In this document: piece after piece, positions 32,949 through 43,282 of the stretch
Layout: each line of letters opens with the position of its first letter
How positions within the stretch are numbered: the first letter of the stretch is position 1
DNA from: Aurelia coerulea
Lineage: Eukaryota; Cnidaria; Scyphozoa; Semaeostomeae; Ulmaridae
Assembly: GCA_039566865.1 (NCBI GenBank)
Contig: CM076944.1
Span: forward strand, 12,608,501 to 12,672,500
DNA: 64,000 bases
Direction: 5' to 3'
Notes under the pieces: model-generated
The model's database searches: none
The model's input: the letters and a program-made list of their open reading frames with translations, nothing else
Told to the model about the DNA's origin: nothing
Position numbers and translations under genes: made by a program

Positions 32949-34591
32949 TTATAGGCAGTAGGCACAGGCTAACAGTATAGTGGCAGGCATCTTTCTGAGG
33001 TTTCCAGGAATCAGCCCTGCAAATCCTTGGTAGACAACAGTTTGCATAACTCTGGAAAGATAGGAAAAGTCATCTTTGATAACCCATGTAGAACTGGGCA
33101 TAAATTAGAGGGATATGCAAATGTAGAAAGCTAGCCAATTTACTTTCTGTAATGAATAGTTTGGTCTTGGAAGCTGCTGGCAATACGCCTATCAACAATC
33201 CATAGTCATTATTATGTGTAATTATGTTTCATTCAGATTGAGCTTTCTATTCTTGAGGATTATTCACCATGCTTTTATGTTTTGACCCTGATACTACTCT
33301 TTTTTCTTGCTAAATTGTCCTGTATTTCAAGAAACAAATATATTTAATTCTGGGTACGAATTACATCATAATTTATGCCCCATAAAATTGGAAGCAAATT
33401 AAGAACTTTCAGTACCAAAATGCAGACATTTTTATGACATCTTTATCTACTACCATGGGCTGATCCAAGTTCTTTATGAAAGAAAACTTGCATGTCTGTA
33501 TTTCAGAGATGATCATATCACTTTTAAATATTGTTACAAGAATCATGATATCATTCATTCCATCAAGATATCTTCATGCCATTGTTCACTGCAAAGTGAC
33601 ATTGGTTGTATACATGGACCAATGAATAGAAATTGTAAAACTTCCTTACATGCATCTTCCCTGATCCATACTTTCAGTAATGCCTTTGCAGTAGGCTTTT
33701 ATACAGGTCAGTAACAAGTCGATCAATTCTACATTTGCCTCATCTGCACCTAGAAAAATTGCAAAGTTTGATTTAGAGGAAGGTAACAAGTGAGTTGGGG
33801 CAAAATAGGGCCTAATAAGCTGTCGAAGCAACATGATTCTGCTAATCATAAATTATTAATCTCAGCCCGAAGTAGAGTCTTTTAGAACCAGGCCTAATAA
33901 GACAAAGACAAGCAACAAGAAAAACAACAGAATAACACAATATAAATCATAAATAGGCAAGGTGCGAGGTTGGCCCAGTGGTTAAGGCGCCGGACTCACA
34001 ACCGCAAGGTTGTGGGTTCGAATCCCACCAGGGTCATACTTGCTGCGAAAGTGTGAGGAGAGCTGCTAACTCTCTGTAATTCCAGGCAAAGGCAAAAAGA
34101 ATCACGAGGTGTGGTCACATCGAGAGGAAGGACCGGGGTCGCCCTGATGGGCCCCCCTGCGCCAAGCGCAGAAACCCATACCTTGCGAGAATAGCAAGTG
34201 TATGTGCCTAAAATGTGAAAGGTTATGTATAACCCGTGTCCCCTGCTGGAAACAAGTCATCTCGAGACTTTCGCAGGCTAGGCACGTTAAATACAATTAC
34301 TCACTCACTCACTCAAGGGAACCAACATAACAAACAGGTTTGCATATCTGATCATATTTTTGTCAAAAACTACAAACAAGACGTGGTTATTTCGTCTGTA
34401 TGCACGGCAAATGTTTCCTTGCTTTGCCTTGCCTTTGTGGGGCACTTGGGACCGTCAAGTTTTATTTTGATAGCTTATTAGGCCGAAAACAGCACCATAT
34501 TTATCAGATGGTCAACCACAAACAAGAGGATCAGCTGCCCTAGGCCTAAACCAAATGAAGGGTTACAAATGCTGAAAAACGTACCTTGCAT
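32949..34591 (-). CDS. Candidate small three-exon gene, ~69 aa
   Basis: Proposed minus-strand CDS: exon 1 from ATG at 34591 to 34585 (donor GTACGT); exon 2 33749-33650 (acceptor TTTTTCTAG, donor GTAAGG); exon 3 33051-32949 (acceptor after TTTCC, stop TAA). The phases agree and the total is 210 nt. The product starts MQGADEANVELIDLLL, has TCIKAYCKGITESMDQG in exon 2, and ends with a hydrophobic VVYQGFAGLIPGNLRKMP then ATILLACAY. The last block faintly recalls mitochondrial-carrier repeats (G-x-x-P-x-x-R-x-x-P), but I would not name it. Intron 1 contains a SINE. Upstream ATGs in the same exon and a weak start context count against it. Confidence 0.35.
33961..34315 (+). repeat. tRNA-derived SINE
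   Basis: The head is tRNA-like with an A box TGGCCCAGTGG (33971-33981) and a B box GGTTCGAATCC (34015-34025) at normal spacing. The acceptor ends do not pair, so it is not a tRNA gene. A ~230-bp body follows, ending in an (ACTC)n tail near 34300-34314. It would be transcribed by Pol III and mobilised by a LINE. No TSD could be fixed. Confidence 0.75.
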
Positions 34592-34889
34592 CCAACAACG
34601 GTTCTCTATCAGGGCGTCTGCTGAGTCATTCCCACACCGCTCTCTTTCTTCTCTAGCCTTTCAATAATAATGCTACAGCCATTATTCATCTTCCAGAGGC
34701 TCCCAAACGTTTAAGTATGCACTGACAAAATCGACCACAACGAAAATGAAGCAGCCCTAGCCTAGCTCCTAATAAGGCCTAACCTGGCCTCAGTCACTGG
34801 CTTCTTCATTTAGCTCCTTCTACATCATCAAAAGAAAACTCTGAAGTTGCGTTGCTCCAAGCTCGATCGTCGGAAATATCAGAGAACTC
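34316..34889. other. No feature except candidate exon 1
   Basis: Holds the proposed first exon of the small minus-strand gene (up to ~34700 as 5' UTR). Otherwise no repeats or frames. Confidence 0.35.
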
Positions 34890-35919
34890 CAATTATCCTA
34901 CATTTAAAATTCAGGAAGATAGTTTAGAGCCCGGGGGGGGTACTTGACTTAAATTTGTACGGGGGTGTGCCTACGAAAAAATTTTTTTTACCCTGCTCCA
35001 GAATTTTTCGCTCAAAATGATAACCTGTTCTAGAAAAAATTGGTGAAAAGTATACTCAAAAACATGAAATTTGACCGAAAAAACGACCCATTCTGGCAGA
35101 ATATTCCCCTTTGACATGTTTTGACAACCCGCTCTACAAAAATTGCCTCATTTTGATACCCTGTGATTGAAAAAATTGGTGAAAACGATACCCTTAAAAA
35201 CGGCACATCCCCGTCGGACAAATATACTAAGTGCCCCCCCCCCCCGGGGTTTAGAGGTAGTGGACAAGACAAAATACCTTGGTGTACAAATTGATCAAAG
35301 CCTGGATTGGAAGGAACACATTAAATATGTCGGGTCAAAAGTTTCGAGGGCTATTGGTTTTCTGAAACATGCGAGGAGCCTCGTCCCTTCTACTTCCTTG
35401 ATTAGTTTGTACAGAAGTATTGTGGAACCGCATTTTCGTTATTGTTGCTCTGTTTGGGGCTGCTGTAGTTCCACAGAAAAAAGCCGCTTGCAGAAGCTAC
35501 AAAACAGAGCTGCTAGAATAATCACTGGTAGTCGTTTTGATGCCTCCGAGATGCCACTTATAAAAAGTCTTGGTTGGCAAACGATTGAGGAATTGATTGG
35601 TTTCGAGACCAAAGTCATGGTGTTTAAGGCATTAAATGGTCTTGCTCCTCGATATTTGACCGAACTTTTCTTGAAAAACTCGCAGGGCTCCCTTCACACC
35701 CTCCAAAATACTTCTACTGACCTAAAGATACCATTAATGAAAAGTGGAGATGGTCAAAGATGTTTTTCATTCAGAGGAGTAAAATATTGGAACAGCCTCT
35801 CAGCTGAGTCGAAGCAAGCCGTAAAACTTAACACTTTTAAAACAACTATTTAGGATATATTTCTTTTTTGCACCCTCCTATAAATAAATGAAATGAAATG
35901 AAAAATGAAATGAAATGAA
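34890..35919 (+). pseudogene. LINE J, RT C-terminus with (ATGAA)n tail
   Basis: A 5'-truncated LINE beginning near KIQEDSLE and continuing, past a small insertion, VVDKTKYLGVQIDQSLDWKE, SLYRSIVEPHFRYCCSVWG, LQKLQNRAARIITGSRFDAS and CFSFRGVKYWNSLS to a stop. This is the connection/thumb region downstream of the catalytic box. The tail is (ATGAA)n at 35884-35919. Shares its LQKAQNRAARIVT block and tail type with the LINE at 53.7-55.0 kb, so the two belong to one family. Confidence 0.8.
34931..35249. mobile_element. G-tract MITE with 8-bp TSD in LINE J
   Basis: Ends are CCCGGGGGGGGTACTT and AGTG plus C-tract plus GGG. The flanks repeat GTTTAGAG (34923-34930, 35250-35257), an 8-bp TSD as for hAT elements. 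Removing the element and one TSD restores the LINE reading frame (DSLE-VVDK). 319 bp, non-coding. Confidence 0.75.
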
Positions 35920-35965
35920 TCAAGGTGGTTTTTGGTCGGAAGTTGTTCGTTGTTGGATAGGGTGT

Positions 35966-36305
35966 TTTATTATTATTATTATTAACAATTTCTTTTACGT
36001 TGGCAAGATAAAAAAAAATAGATATATATAGCTAATAAGCTAATTAACGCCAACAAATAAGTTAAAACTTAATTTACAATTTTCTACTTTAAAACCTACA
36101 AAAACCCTAAATCTTTAATGAAAACTTTGCACAATCTGCAGATGCAAGTATTTCCATGCCATAATTTTATTTTTCGCTTGAATTCAAATAATGTGTTGGA
36201 ATCTTTAATTTCCTTTGGCAACGAGGACCACAAAAGGTGACCTCTGTACTGAATATTTTCTATTCCGTATGTTGTTGTCTTTATATTTCTCCTACGGAAT
36301 GCATA
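35966..36305 (-). pseudogene. LINE G C-terminal fragment
   Basis: Minus strand encodes TTTYGIENIQYRGHLLWSSL, PKEIKDSNTLFEFKRKIKLW and the CNCRLCK-like end (CICRLCKVFIKDLG). This matches the C-termini of LINEs D and E. The 3' tail is (AAT)n (35966-35983). 5' truncated at about 36305. Confidence 0.75.
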
Positions 36306-36675
36306 TTAAAAGATAGATAACTTGAAAATGTCGTAGGAAATATTATTTAAATCAAGTTTTTCGTTGAAACTGACTTCTGCTTTCCATCTCTGTTTGTTTC
36401 TTAAATATGAATTGGGCGATAGACCAAAATTGTACTTGACATAATTTGGTTGATAGCCCATCACTATATTTTTGCTGCGGAGCGCTTTGGTCAGCGGTAT
36501 ACAAAATTCCCTCATCTTTGCCGACCATAGCTGCTACAATTTTAGACGGGGGTTTGCAGTTGATGTCAGCTTTTAGACGGGCGTAAGCAGTTGGACGAAG
36601 ATTGTTTTGCTTTTTATTAAAGATATTCTGGGTAGGGAATTCAAATTCATCAGACGTCTCCAAGATGTGGATCAA
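36306..36675 (-). CDS. Unrecognised ORF next to LINE G
   Basis: A 107-residue frame (MIHILETSDEFEFP...) with a Lys-rich, polar composition and the blocks RPTAYARLKADINCKPPSK and VGKDEGILYTADQS. These look protein-like and may come from a transposase-associated or host DNA-binding gene, but I cannot place them. An overlapping frame (36306-36515) reads MREFCIPLTKALRSK. No splice sites evaluated convincingly. Confidence 0.3.
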
Positions 36676-37100
36676 AGTAATTTTCTTATCGTATCTACTG
36701 TCACAGCTTTTGATGAAACCATTGATATGTAACTTAGTGACATCAGGGTTCTATTTTAAGCAAACGTCACAAGTGGCAAGCAGTGCTACAGATGAGACAA
36801 GTGTCTTACCTGAAACGTTCTTTAATTGTGGAAGGGATGCTAAATGTTCTCATGTTGCTAGATCTGCCAGGAAAGGATTTAAGGTAATCAACAATAGAGC
36901 AGAGCTTGAAAGCATTGAAGATGATGAAACTCTATGGAGTAAGAGCATTGACCGAGGTTAGTACTTTTTGGTACCTGCTATGCTATCCTTCAAAAACTAA
37001 AAGAAATTTTTGTTCAGAAATATTGTTCCTGAACAACAATTATAATTATATTCAAAGAATTATAATTCCTTATGGACGCATACAGACAGGTCCGCAATAA
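36676..37100. other. No recognisable feature
   Basis: A plus-strand frame (36602-36961) crosses the area without a domain. The stretch ends at the (TTA)n tail of LINE E. Confidence 0.35.
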
Positions 37101-37104
37101 CGTC

Positions 37105-37135
<31 letters not shown>

Positions 37136-38509
37136 AACATCTATTTAAAGTAGGCTAAAATAATGAATAGCTAAATCACAGCTAATTAAGGCCTACTATT
37201 TACAATATACATAATTTACAATAAAACTATTAATATATATTACAGGACAAATCAGAGTTAAAATCTATCATGTTAGAAACCCAACTTGCGGGATATATAC
37301 TTTGCAAAGCCTACAGTTGCATGTTCCACCATTCCAGCATCTAATTCGTCTTTTGAACATAGGAAGGCTGTTAGATTGTTTTATTTCTTGCGGTAAATGC
37401 TGCCACAGTTTATTTCCAAGGTAAGTAATGGACTCAACTCCAAAGGACGTAGTTCGTACTTTTGGCAGTTGAGCATCATTACCATGCCTTAGACAGTACC
37501 TAATATTGCGTTGCATGAAAATATCCTTCATGAATGGTGGATTCAGACCGCCTTTTGTTTTATAAATTTCAGTCATGAGCAACTGTAGGTTTCTTACATG
37601 GATTGGCACCGATTTAGATTGCTCCAGGAGAGAACCGAAATCATTCTCGTAATCTTTATATGCAATGCGTAATGCCCTTTCTTGAATATGATTTATTCTA
37701 TGATTCAAATCCAAACAAGCGGACAGTAGCTGAAATGAGACAAAACAAACGCCCTCATTAACTGCTGCAGGGTTTTTGGCTGGCCTTTTTGCAAACAGTT
37801 ATGACATGCTGCTTGAGAGTAATTGATCAAAGGTTATACCGAGAAGATTTTCCTCTGAACTTTCTTTCACACAGGCCTCGCCTATTTTAATTGTTGTTTC
37901 ATTACTCCCTTTTGCACCAAAAATCAATAAATGGCATTTGTCTTCATTTAGCTTCATACCATTGTTTGGAAACCATTCAGTTATCTTAAGGGCATCATTC
38001 TCTAAATGCATAATGACATTTTCAAACCACACGCATAAATAGTTGTATCGTCCGCATAATTATAGATTTCGGTCTCCTTCAGGAACATAAAAAGGTCATT
38101 CAGGCATATGTTAAACAAAAGGGGTCCCAAGACCGAACCTTGCGGTACTCCCAGGACGGTTTCTGTCCATGTGCTGAATGAACCATTGACCTTTACCCTC
38201 TGCTTCCTGTCGGTGAGATAGCTATGGATAAACAGCAAGGCAGATCTACTGAAACCATAAGCATTTAATTTTGCTATTAGTAGTTCATGATTTAGACAAT
38301 CAAAAGCCTTCGAAAGGTCTGTCAAGACAGCCCCTGCAACGCCCCCGCTGTCCATTGTCTTCTTGCAGGCTTCCACAAAACGTAGAAGTGCCTGCTGTGT
38401 ACCATAGCCCTCTCGAAACCCACAAAGGAGCGAGGACAGGAAACTTTGGACGAAAGGTAGCATTTGATCTTGCACCAATCTTTCATAAATTTTTGATACC
38501 GATGGATAT

Positions 38510-38672
38510 GTTATGTTTTAGATATTGTATATAAGGTTTTATAGTTTGATTTAATTAATAGCTTTTTCCCTTTTTTATTGTATTGTAATTAACGTTTTTA
38601 TCGGAGGGCCCCTTGAAAATCAACTTGTTGAAGGGCAACCCTCCTTAAAAGAATTAAATATGAAAATATATG
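38510..38672 (+). mobile_element. ~160-bp LINE/SINE-tail-like insertion in LINE E
   Basis: Separates VLP from SVSKIYERL in the LINE E RT. It contains a GGAGGG...CCCTCC stem-loop around GGGCCCCTTGAAAATC and an A-rich end. This resembles the 3' tail of another retrotransposon. CATAT at both junctions may be the TSD. Confidence 0.5.
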
Positions 38673-38755
38673 AATATGGTAAAACTGTAATCGGTCGGTA
38701 GTTCTTTTTTGTAAAGGCATCCTCCTTTTTGAAGAGCGAGCTTATATCTCCAGCT

Positions 38756-38845
38756 CCCGGGGGGGGGGGGGGGGGGGTACTTCATTGTGACCATGATTCG
38801 ACCTGAATCTGGACTTCGAGAAAAGGACCCATTCATATGACGGAG
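38756..38845. mobile_element. 90-bp G-tract element, 9-bp TSD
   Basis: Starts CCCGGGGG (19-base G run) then TACTTCATTGTGACCATGA. It is flanked by TCTCCAGCT on both sides (38747-38755, 38846-38854). Excising it with one repeat restores LINE E as KELKAGDISSLFKK, matching DELKDGDISALFKN of LINE D. It lacks the inverted right end, so it is an internally deleted copy of the family seen at 47414. Confidence 0.75.
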
Positions 38846-39899
38846 TCTCCAGCTTTCAATTCTTTAGGAAAGTACCCTTGGATAAACCAGAGTTGAACAA
38901 ATTCTGTATGGCAACAGAGAATACGTCAGAATTTTCCTTTAGAATTTTTGCAGGTATGCAGTCAACTGGGGAGGCTTTTCTCGCATTAAGTTGTCTGATC
39001 TTTATAGCAACCTCTTCGGTGGTGACCCTTCAGAACTCAAATTGGTCTGAAAACTTAATAGTACTTTCAATTTTGCAAATACTTGGATGAGCTTTGTATT
39101 TATTAACAGATTTGTCAATTGGATATAGTATATCACTTGTTGGTAGCAAAAGTGAGTCATTTACAGAGATCCCTAAACTATCTGTGATGTTTGCGAAATA
39201 CTGATTGAATATCTCTGCAATTTGAGAGTCCTGATTTACCATTTTTCCGTCTTCGATCAAAGGGATGGAAGAATTTACTTGCACTTTGTCTGAGAACAGT
39301 GGCTTTACTGTCTTCAAAAACTTATGATTATCGGTAAGCTTACCAAGGTCGATGTCCTTATAGTAGTCAAATTTGGCCCTACGCAGTAATTTCACGCATT
39401 TGTTCCTCTGCTTTTTGAAAGCCTTGAGATTCTCCTCAGTGCTATCATTGTGATACTTAGTACGCAGTCTAGTTCTATGCATGTTTTCTTTACGCAGGGC
39501 TTTAGTCATAAAAGGCCCATCGTTTGCATGAATATATTTCTTCTTAACGGGTGCGTGTTCATTCAGCACGGCCATGACAACAGCTTTAAAAGCACCATAG
39601 TCCTCATTCCCACCCAACTCAGATGACAACATATGAATGAGATGAGTTCTGAAGTCCACCGCACCAAATCGGCTGTAGTCTCTATAGGAGATTATCTTAG
39701 GCCCCCTTTTGACATATCCACCCTTTAAAACGGTGACAATCATGGCATGGAAGTCGGACAGTCCCGTTTCTATTGTAGATGTAGCCTGAAAACTTGATTT
39801 CGTATTTGTTAAAATCAAGTCAATACATCGAGGACTGTCGGACTTGAAACAAGTTGGGCTCCTAACAAGGCTAGTTAAATCGTAGCTATCGACGATATA

Positions 39900-41745
39900 A
39901 TATATAATAATTAATAATAATAATTAATTTCTTTAAGGTTGGCGTGGTATATAGCACTAGGCTAATTAATGCCAACCATTATCGATACAAAAGATGTGTA
40001 ATAATTATAATCAACCTAAATATAACCTAAATTTACAATAAAATCCTTACATAATCTACAGTTGCATGAAAAATTCCAAAACTTAATTTCCCTTTTAAAA
40101 TTCCCTACAGATCGGGACTTTTTTATATGCAATGGCAAATCTCGCCAGAGATTTTGCCCCAGGAAGCTCACAGTTTCTAGCCCATAGGCTGTAGTCCTAG
40201 GTTTGCGTGCATAGATGTTGCTCGTAACTCTTAAGTTGTAATGTATTTCTCTCTCCGCGAAAAGTTCTCTCATAAAACAAGGATTTAAATACATTCTTGT
40301 TCGGTAAATTTCAGTGACAAGCAACTGTAGATTTCGTTGATGAATGGAGACTGAATGGTCTGTAATTAACAGTTCTTCAAAACTGGAGGTCCGATCATGA
40401 TACGCTATTCGCAATGCTCTTTCGTGAATAGAGTTAATTTTTGCGTTAACTCGTCTATCGTGAAACATCCATATCAATGGACAGTAGCTAAACTGTGACA
40501 TTACGAAAGCCCTCATGACAATCTTAATTTTTTCTTCTGGCATATACGTTGAGGCCCTTGCAAGAGCATGTAGCTTCTGGCTTGCTTTTGTGCACACCAT
40601 TTTCACGTGTTGCTTAAAATTTAGCTTTTGGTCAATTACAACGCCCAGCAATTTTTCTTCTTTACTCTCTTTAATGACAGAGGAACCAACTTTTATTGAC
40701 ATTTCAGTTTCTTTCTCGCCAAGTACAAGGAGATGGCATTTCTCCTCGTTTAATTTCATACAGTTTTGTTCAAACCATTTGCTTAGTTCAGTAGTATCCT
40801 TTTCTAGCCTTAAAATAACTTCCCGTAACTCTTGATGAGAACAGTAAATTGTCGTATCGTCTGCATAATTACAGATTTCAGTCTCATTCAACAAAAGGAA
40901 AATATCATTGATAAATATATTAAAGAGGAGAGGCCCCAGAACTGATCCTTGGGGAACACCTAATTTCATTTCTTTCCAAGAGCTGAATGAACCATTTATT
41001 TTGACTCGTTGCCTTCTACCTGCTAGATAACTGTACACCATCTGTATTGCATTTTTACTAAATCCGTATGCGTTCAATTTAGCAAGCAAGAGTTCATGGT
41101 TGAGACAGTCGAAAGCCTTGGATAAGTCCATAAGGACTGCTCCAACAAAACCTTTATTGTCTAAGGTTTTCTTACAAGTCTCCACCAATTTCAGCAAAGC
41201 ATGCTGGGTATTGTAACCCTGTCGATAGGCGCAAAGGCTAGGCGATAGAAACTTATTAACAAAAGGTAGCATTTGATTTGTCAAAAGTCTCTCAAAAACT
41301 TTGGAGACTGAAGGTAATACTGTTATTGGTCTATAGTTCTTTTTGTGGAATGAGTCACTATTCTTGAAAAGCGCACTAATATCACCGTCTTTCAGTTCAT
41401 CGGGAAAAGAATTTTCGTCCACACTTTTATTGAAGAGGTCTAGCAGGTGGGAGGCAACTATGTCAACATTATCTTTAATTATCTTAGCTGGGATACTGCT
41501 AATAGGTGAGGCCTTCTTAATATTGAGATTATCAACTTGCTCAAGAACTTCAACAACTGAAGCCCTTCTGAAACTGAAAGCCACGACATCTTCACAGTGG
41601 CTTTTTATCAAAAGTACACTAGGGTGAGAACGGTATTTTTCGATGGCAGCAGCAACTGGATCCGAGATTCCATTAACAGGCAATATATTTTCATTGTTTT
41701 CTGTAATATTCAAGCTCGCTGTTATCGCTGTTAAATTTCGCTGTT
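39900..41745 (-). mobile_element. LINE D, 5'-truncated, nested in LINE E
   Basis: Non-LTR retrotransposon on the minus strand with an AAT-rich tail (39900-39930) and 3' UTR to 40015. It lies between the two halves of LINE E's endonuclease region (GDFNSEI at 41.75 kb and YDLTSLVRSPTCF at ~39.87 kb), so it inserted later. An exact TSD was not found; a short duplicated TTCGCTGTTAAAAT occurs at the 5' junction (41735-41775). Confidence 0.75.
40016..41713 (-). CDS. LINE D reverse transcriptase, uninterrupted ORF
   Basis: A 565-codon open frame with a complete RT: NYRPITVLPSVSKVFERL (about residue 127), AYRQGYNTQHALLKL, MDLSKAFDCLNHELL (first catalytic Asp), LGVPQGSVLGPLLF, the CNYADDTTIYCS catalytic box (about residue 283), LLGVVIDQKLNFKQH, SYCPLIWMFHDRR and a terminal CNCRLCKDFIVNLGYI. 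The first ~90 residues are the usual EN-RT linker. No stop or frameshift is visible, which suggests a recent copy, but no endonuclease is joined to it, so the element cannot retrotranspose independently. The ATG used is probably internal to the original ORF2. Confidence 0.9.
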   Translation of the reverse strand: MNITENNENILPVNGISDPVAAAIEKYRSHPSVLLIKSHCEDVVAFSFRRASVVEVLEQVDNLNIKKASPISSIPAKIIKDNVDIVASHLLDLFNKSVDENSFPDELKDGDISALFKNSDSFHKKNYRPITVLPSVSKVFERLLTNQMLPFVNKFLSPSLCAYRQGYNTQHALLKLVETCKKTLDNKGFVGAVLMDLSKAFDCLNHELLLAKLNAYGFSKNAIQMVYSYLAGRRQRVKINGSFSSWKEMKLGVPQGSVLGPLLFNIFINDIFLLLNETEICNYADDTTIYCSHQELREVILRLEKDTTELSKWFEQNCMKLNEEKCHLLVLGEKETEMSIKVGSSVIKESKEEKLLGVVIDQKLNFKQHVKMVCTKASQKLHALARASTYMPEEKIKIVMRAFVMSQFSYCPLIWMFHDRRVNAKINSIHERALRIAYHDRTSSFEELLITDHSVSIHQRNLQLLVTEIYRTRMYLNPCFMRELFAEREIHYNLRVTSNIYARKPRTTAYGLETVSFLGQNLWRDLPLHIKKSRSVGNFKREIKFWNFSCNCRLCKDFIVNLGYI

Positions 41746-41749
41746 AAAA

Positions 41750-42415
41750 TACCAATTTCGCTGTTAAAATCCCCTATCAAAATGAGATTTTCATATTGCC
41801 TACAGTAGTGATCGAGCACTTTACTGATCTCGTCAAAGAAATACTGTTTTGTTTGAGAGGGGGGACGATAGATGGCAACAAGGAGCCATTTTTTATTTTT
41901 CAGATTTATCTCTATCATCCCACATTCAATATCGTTAGAAGCTTTGTATTGTGTGAGCTCTTTTATGGGTGCACGTTCCCTCACATAAATCAACAAACCG
42001 TCCCCATTTTTATTTCGATCATATCTGAATGGCTTCATAAATTCCTCAATCACAAACTGGCTAGTTGGAAAGGTATTATCGATTTTAGTTTCTGCAATTA
42101 TCAAAACATCAATTGTTTCTGATATCATCGGTCTCAGAAGTCAATTTTGTTCCTGACAGAATTGATGTTTAGATATGCGATTATAAGACCATTGCGATTG
42201 TTTATTCGAGTATTTTTCAATGCTGTGTTTACATCATTCTGCTCCTTGGCTGACTCGTCATCAATGATTTCCTCGGCAGTACCACTAACATCATCAGTAT
42301 TAATAGCAGTGTGGATAGTGTTAACAGTGTCTCTGACATCTCCAATAACGACACCCACACCACCAGCAATGCTAACAGTGTCAACAGGGTTAACAGGGTT
42401 AACAATGATAAAAAA
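41750..42415 (-). pseudogene. LINE E, 5' endonuclease part
   Basis: Encodes the beginning of an APE-type endonuclease in two frames: NGLIIAYLNINSVRNKIDF (42134-42418) and, after a break at ~42130, IDVLIIAETKIDNTFP (catalytic Glu), GDGLLIYVRERAP, LLVAIYRPPSQ and LILIGDFNSE. The N-terminal residues before it (MFFIIVNPVNPVDT) run into repetitive GTTAAC-rich DNA shared with the PLE C boundary. The endonuclease continues at 39.89 kb. Confidence 0.75.
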
Positions 42416-42436
42416 CACAACTGTTTCAGGGCAGAC

Positions 42437-42460
42437 GTTTCGATATAAAATCTTCTTCAG
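42437..42460 (-). ncRNA. Hammerhead-like core of PLE C
   Basis: Minus strand: CTGAAGA, A, GAT-TTTAT-ATC, GAAAC. CUGANGA allows any base at position 7. The stem II bases differ from those in PLE A relatives but still pair, a covariation-like pattern. The same extra A precedes the stem. Confidence 0.45.
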
Positions 42461-42952
42461 TGTATTTACAATCCTAGACAGCCAAGTATTTATACTAAAA
42501 TTTACCTAAAAATAGTTTCTATACCCTAGACAAATAAAAGAAAAGAAAATTATTTTAGAATACTATCAACAAGATAAACATAAAAGAATGTTTTTATATT
42601 ACATATAGACAAAGCCGCAAAAAAACAAGGCATGAATTTCTTTCCACAAAACTCCCCAATGACCTTACTCGAAGATGTTTTCCCCCTTTTTTTGGATTTG
42701 AATAGAAAGAAACGATCTCTAAATCTTATAGACAAGAGACTGACAGCTCTTCGCGACAACAACTTTTACAACCCGAGACAACAGGCAAGGGATATCGGCC
42801 CTTGACCCTCCAAAGATTTGCTTAAATTGCTAAATCCAGGATAGCTCGATAGGGAATTCCACCCCACCACTACGTGTAATTATACACGAAGTCAACAAGC
42901 CGACACCCCTGCCATTGTGTTGCCCAAGGTTTTCAATGCAATGGTATGAGGA

Positions 42953-43282
42953 CTAGGCAGTACCACAAGCAAACATATCCAGCTCAACATCAGCCGCCCT
43001 CTCGTTTAGGCCATTTGGTGCAAACAAACCCAATTTGTATTGCCAAAAGAGCTCTTTCCTACGAAGCGAGTACACATCCTGTGCTCCGTCGATGAAACGA
43101 ATAACGACGGAGAAGTCAGTCACCCTGATGGCCTTCCTCGAAAAAATGAGCGAAAAAACTTGCTTGTGGGACTGCCTTTCCCGTATCAAGAGCACCAGCA
43201 TTGCGTTTCTACTTGTACGTCCGAAAATATGATTTGTAGACATTAAATCTTTGACGAAATTTAGTTTTTGTGCTGCCAACAT
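42953..43282 (-). pseudogene. PLE C GIY-YIG C-terminus, frameshifted
   Basis: Continues the nuclease after the frame break: SHKQVFSLIFSRKAI, then RRKELFWQYKLGLFAPNGLN and ERAADVELD. The WQYKLGLFAPNGLN block equals WQYRLDCFAPKGLN of PLE A, confirming the position at the protein's C-terminus. Confidence 0.75.

Larger units (their letters stand above)
37107..39895 (-). pseudogene. LINE E, RT and endonuclease 3' part
   Basis: CR1-like LINE on the minus strand with an (AAT)n tail at 37107-37134. From 5' to 3': the end of the endonuclease (ILTNTKSSFQATSTIETGLSDF, with the SDH-type motif as SDFH) in ORF 39030-39818; the linker; the RT with GYGTQQALLRFVEACKK, LTDLSKAFDCLNHELL, LGVPQGSVLGP, NYADDTTIYACG; then C-terminal CNCRLCK. 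It is broken by a 90-bp MITE (38756-38845), a ~160-bp insertion (about 38510-38672), a frameshift near 38010 and a deletion near 37790. Its 5' endonuclease half continues at 41750-42415, beyond nested LINE D. Confidence 0.85.

Noticed and set aside
32949..33051. Mitochondrial carrier (SLC25) repeat
   Set aside because: Only a faint G-x-x-P-x-x-R-x-x-P similarity; no PxD/E-x-x-K/R signature and the protein is too short.
33961..34040. A tRNA gene
   Set aside because: A and B boxes are present but the acceptor strands do not pair and a ~230-bp body with an (ACTC)n tail follows, so it is a SINE.
42134..42418. Val/Thr-rich surface protein
   Set aside because: The C-terminal part is LINE endonuclease (AYLNINSVRNKI); the N-terminal part is repetitive boundary DNA.
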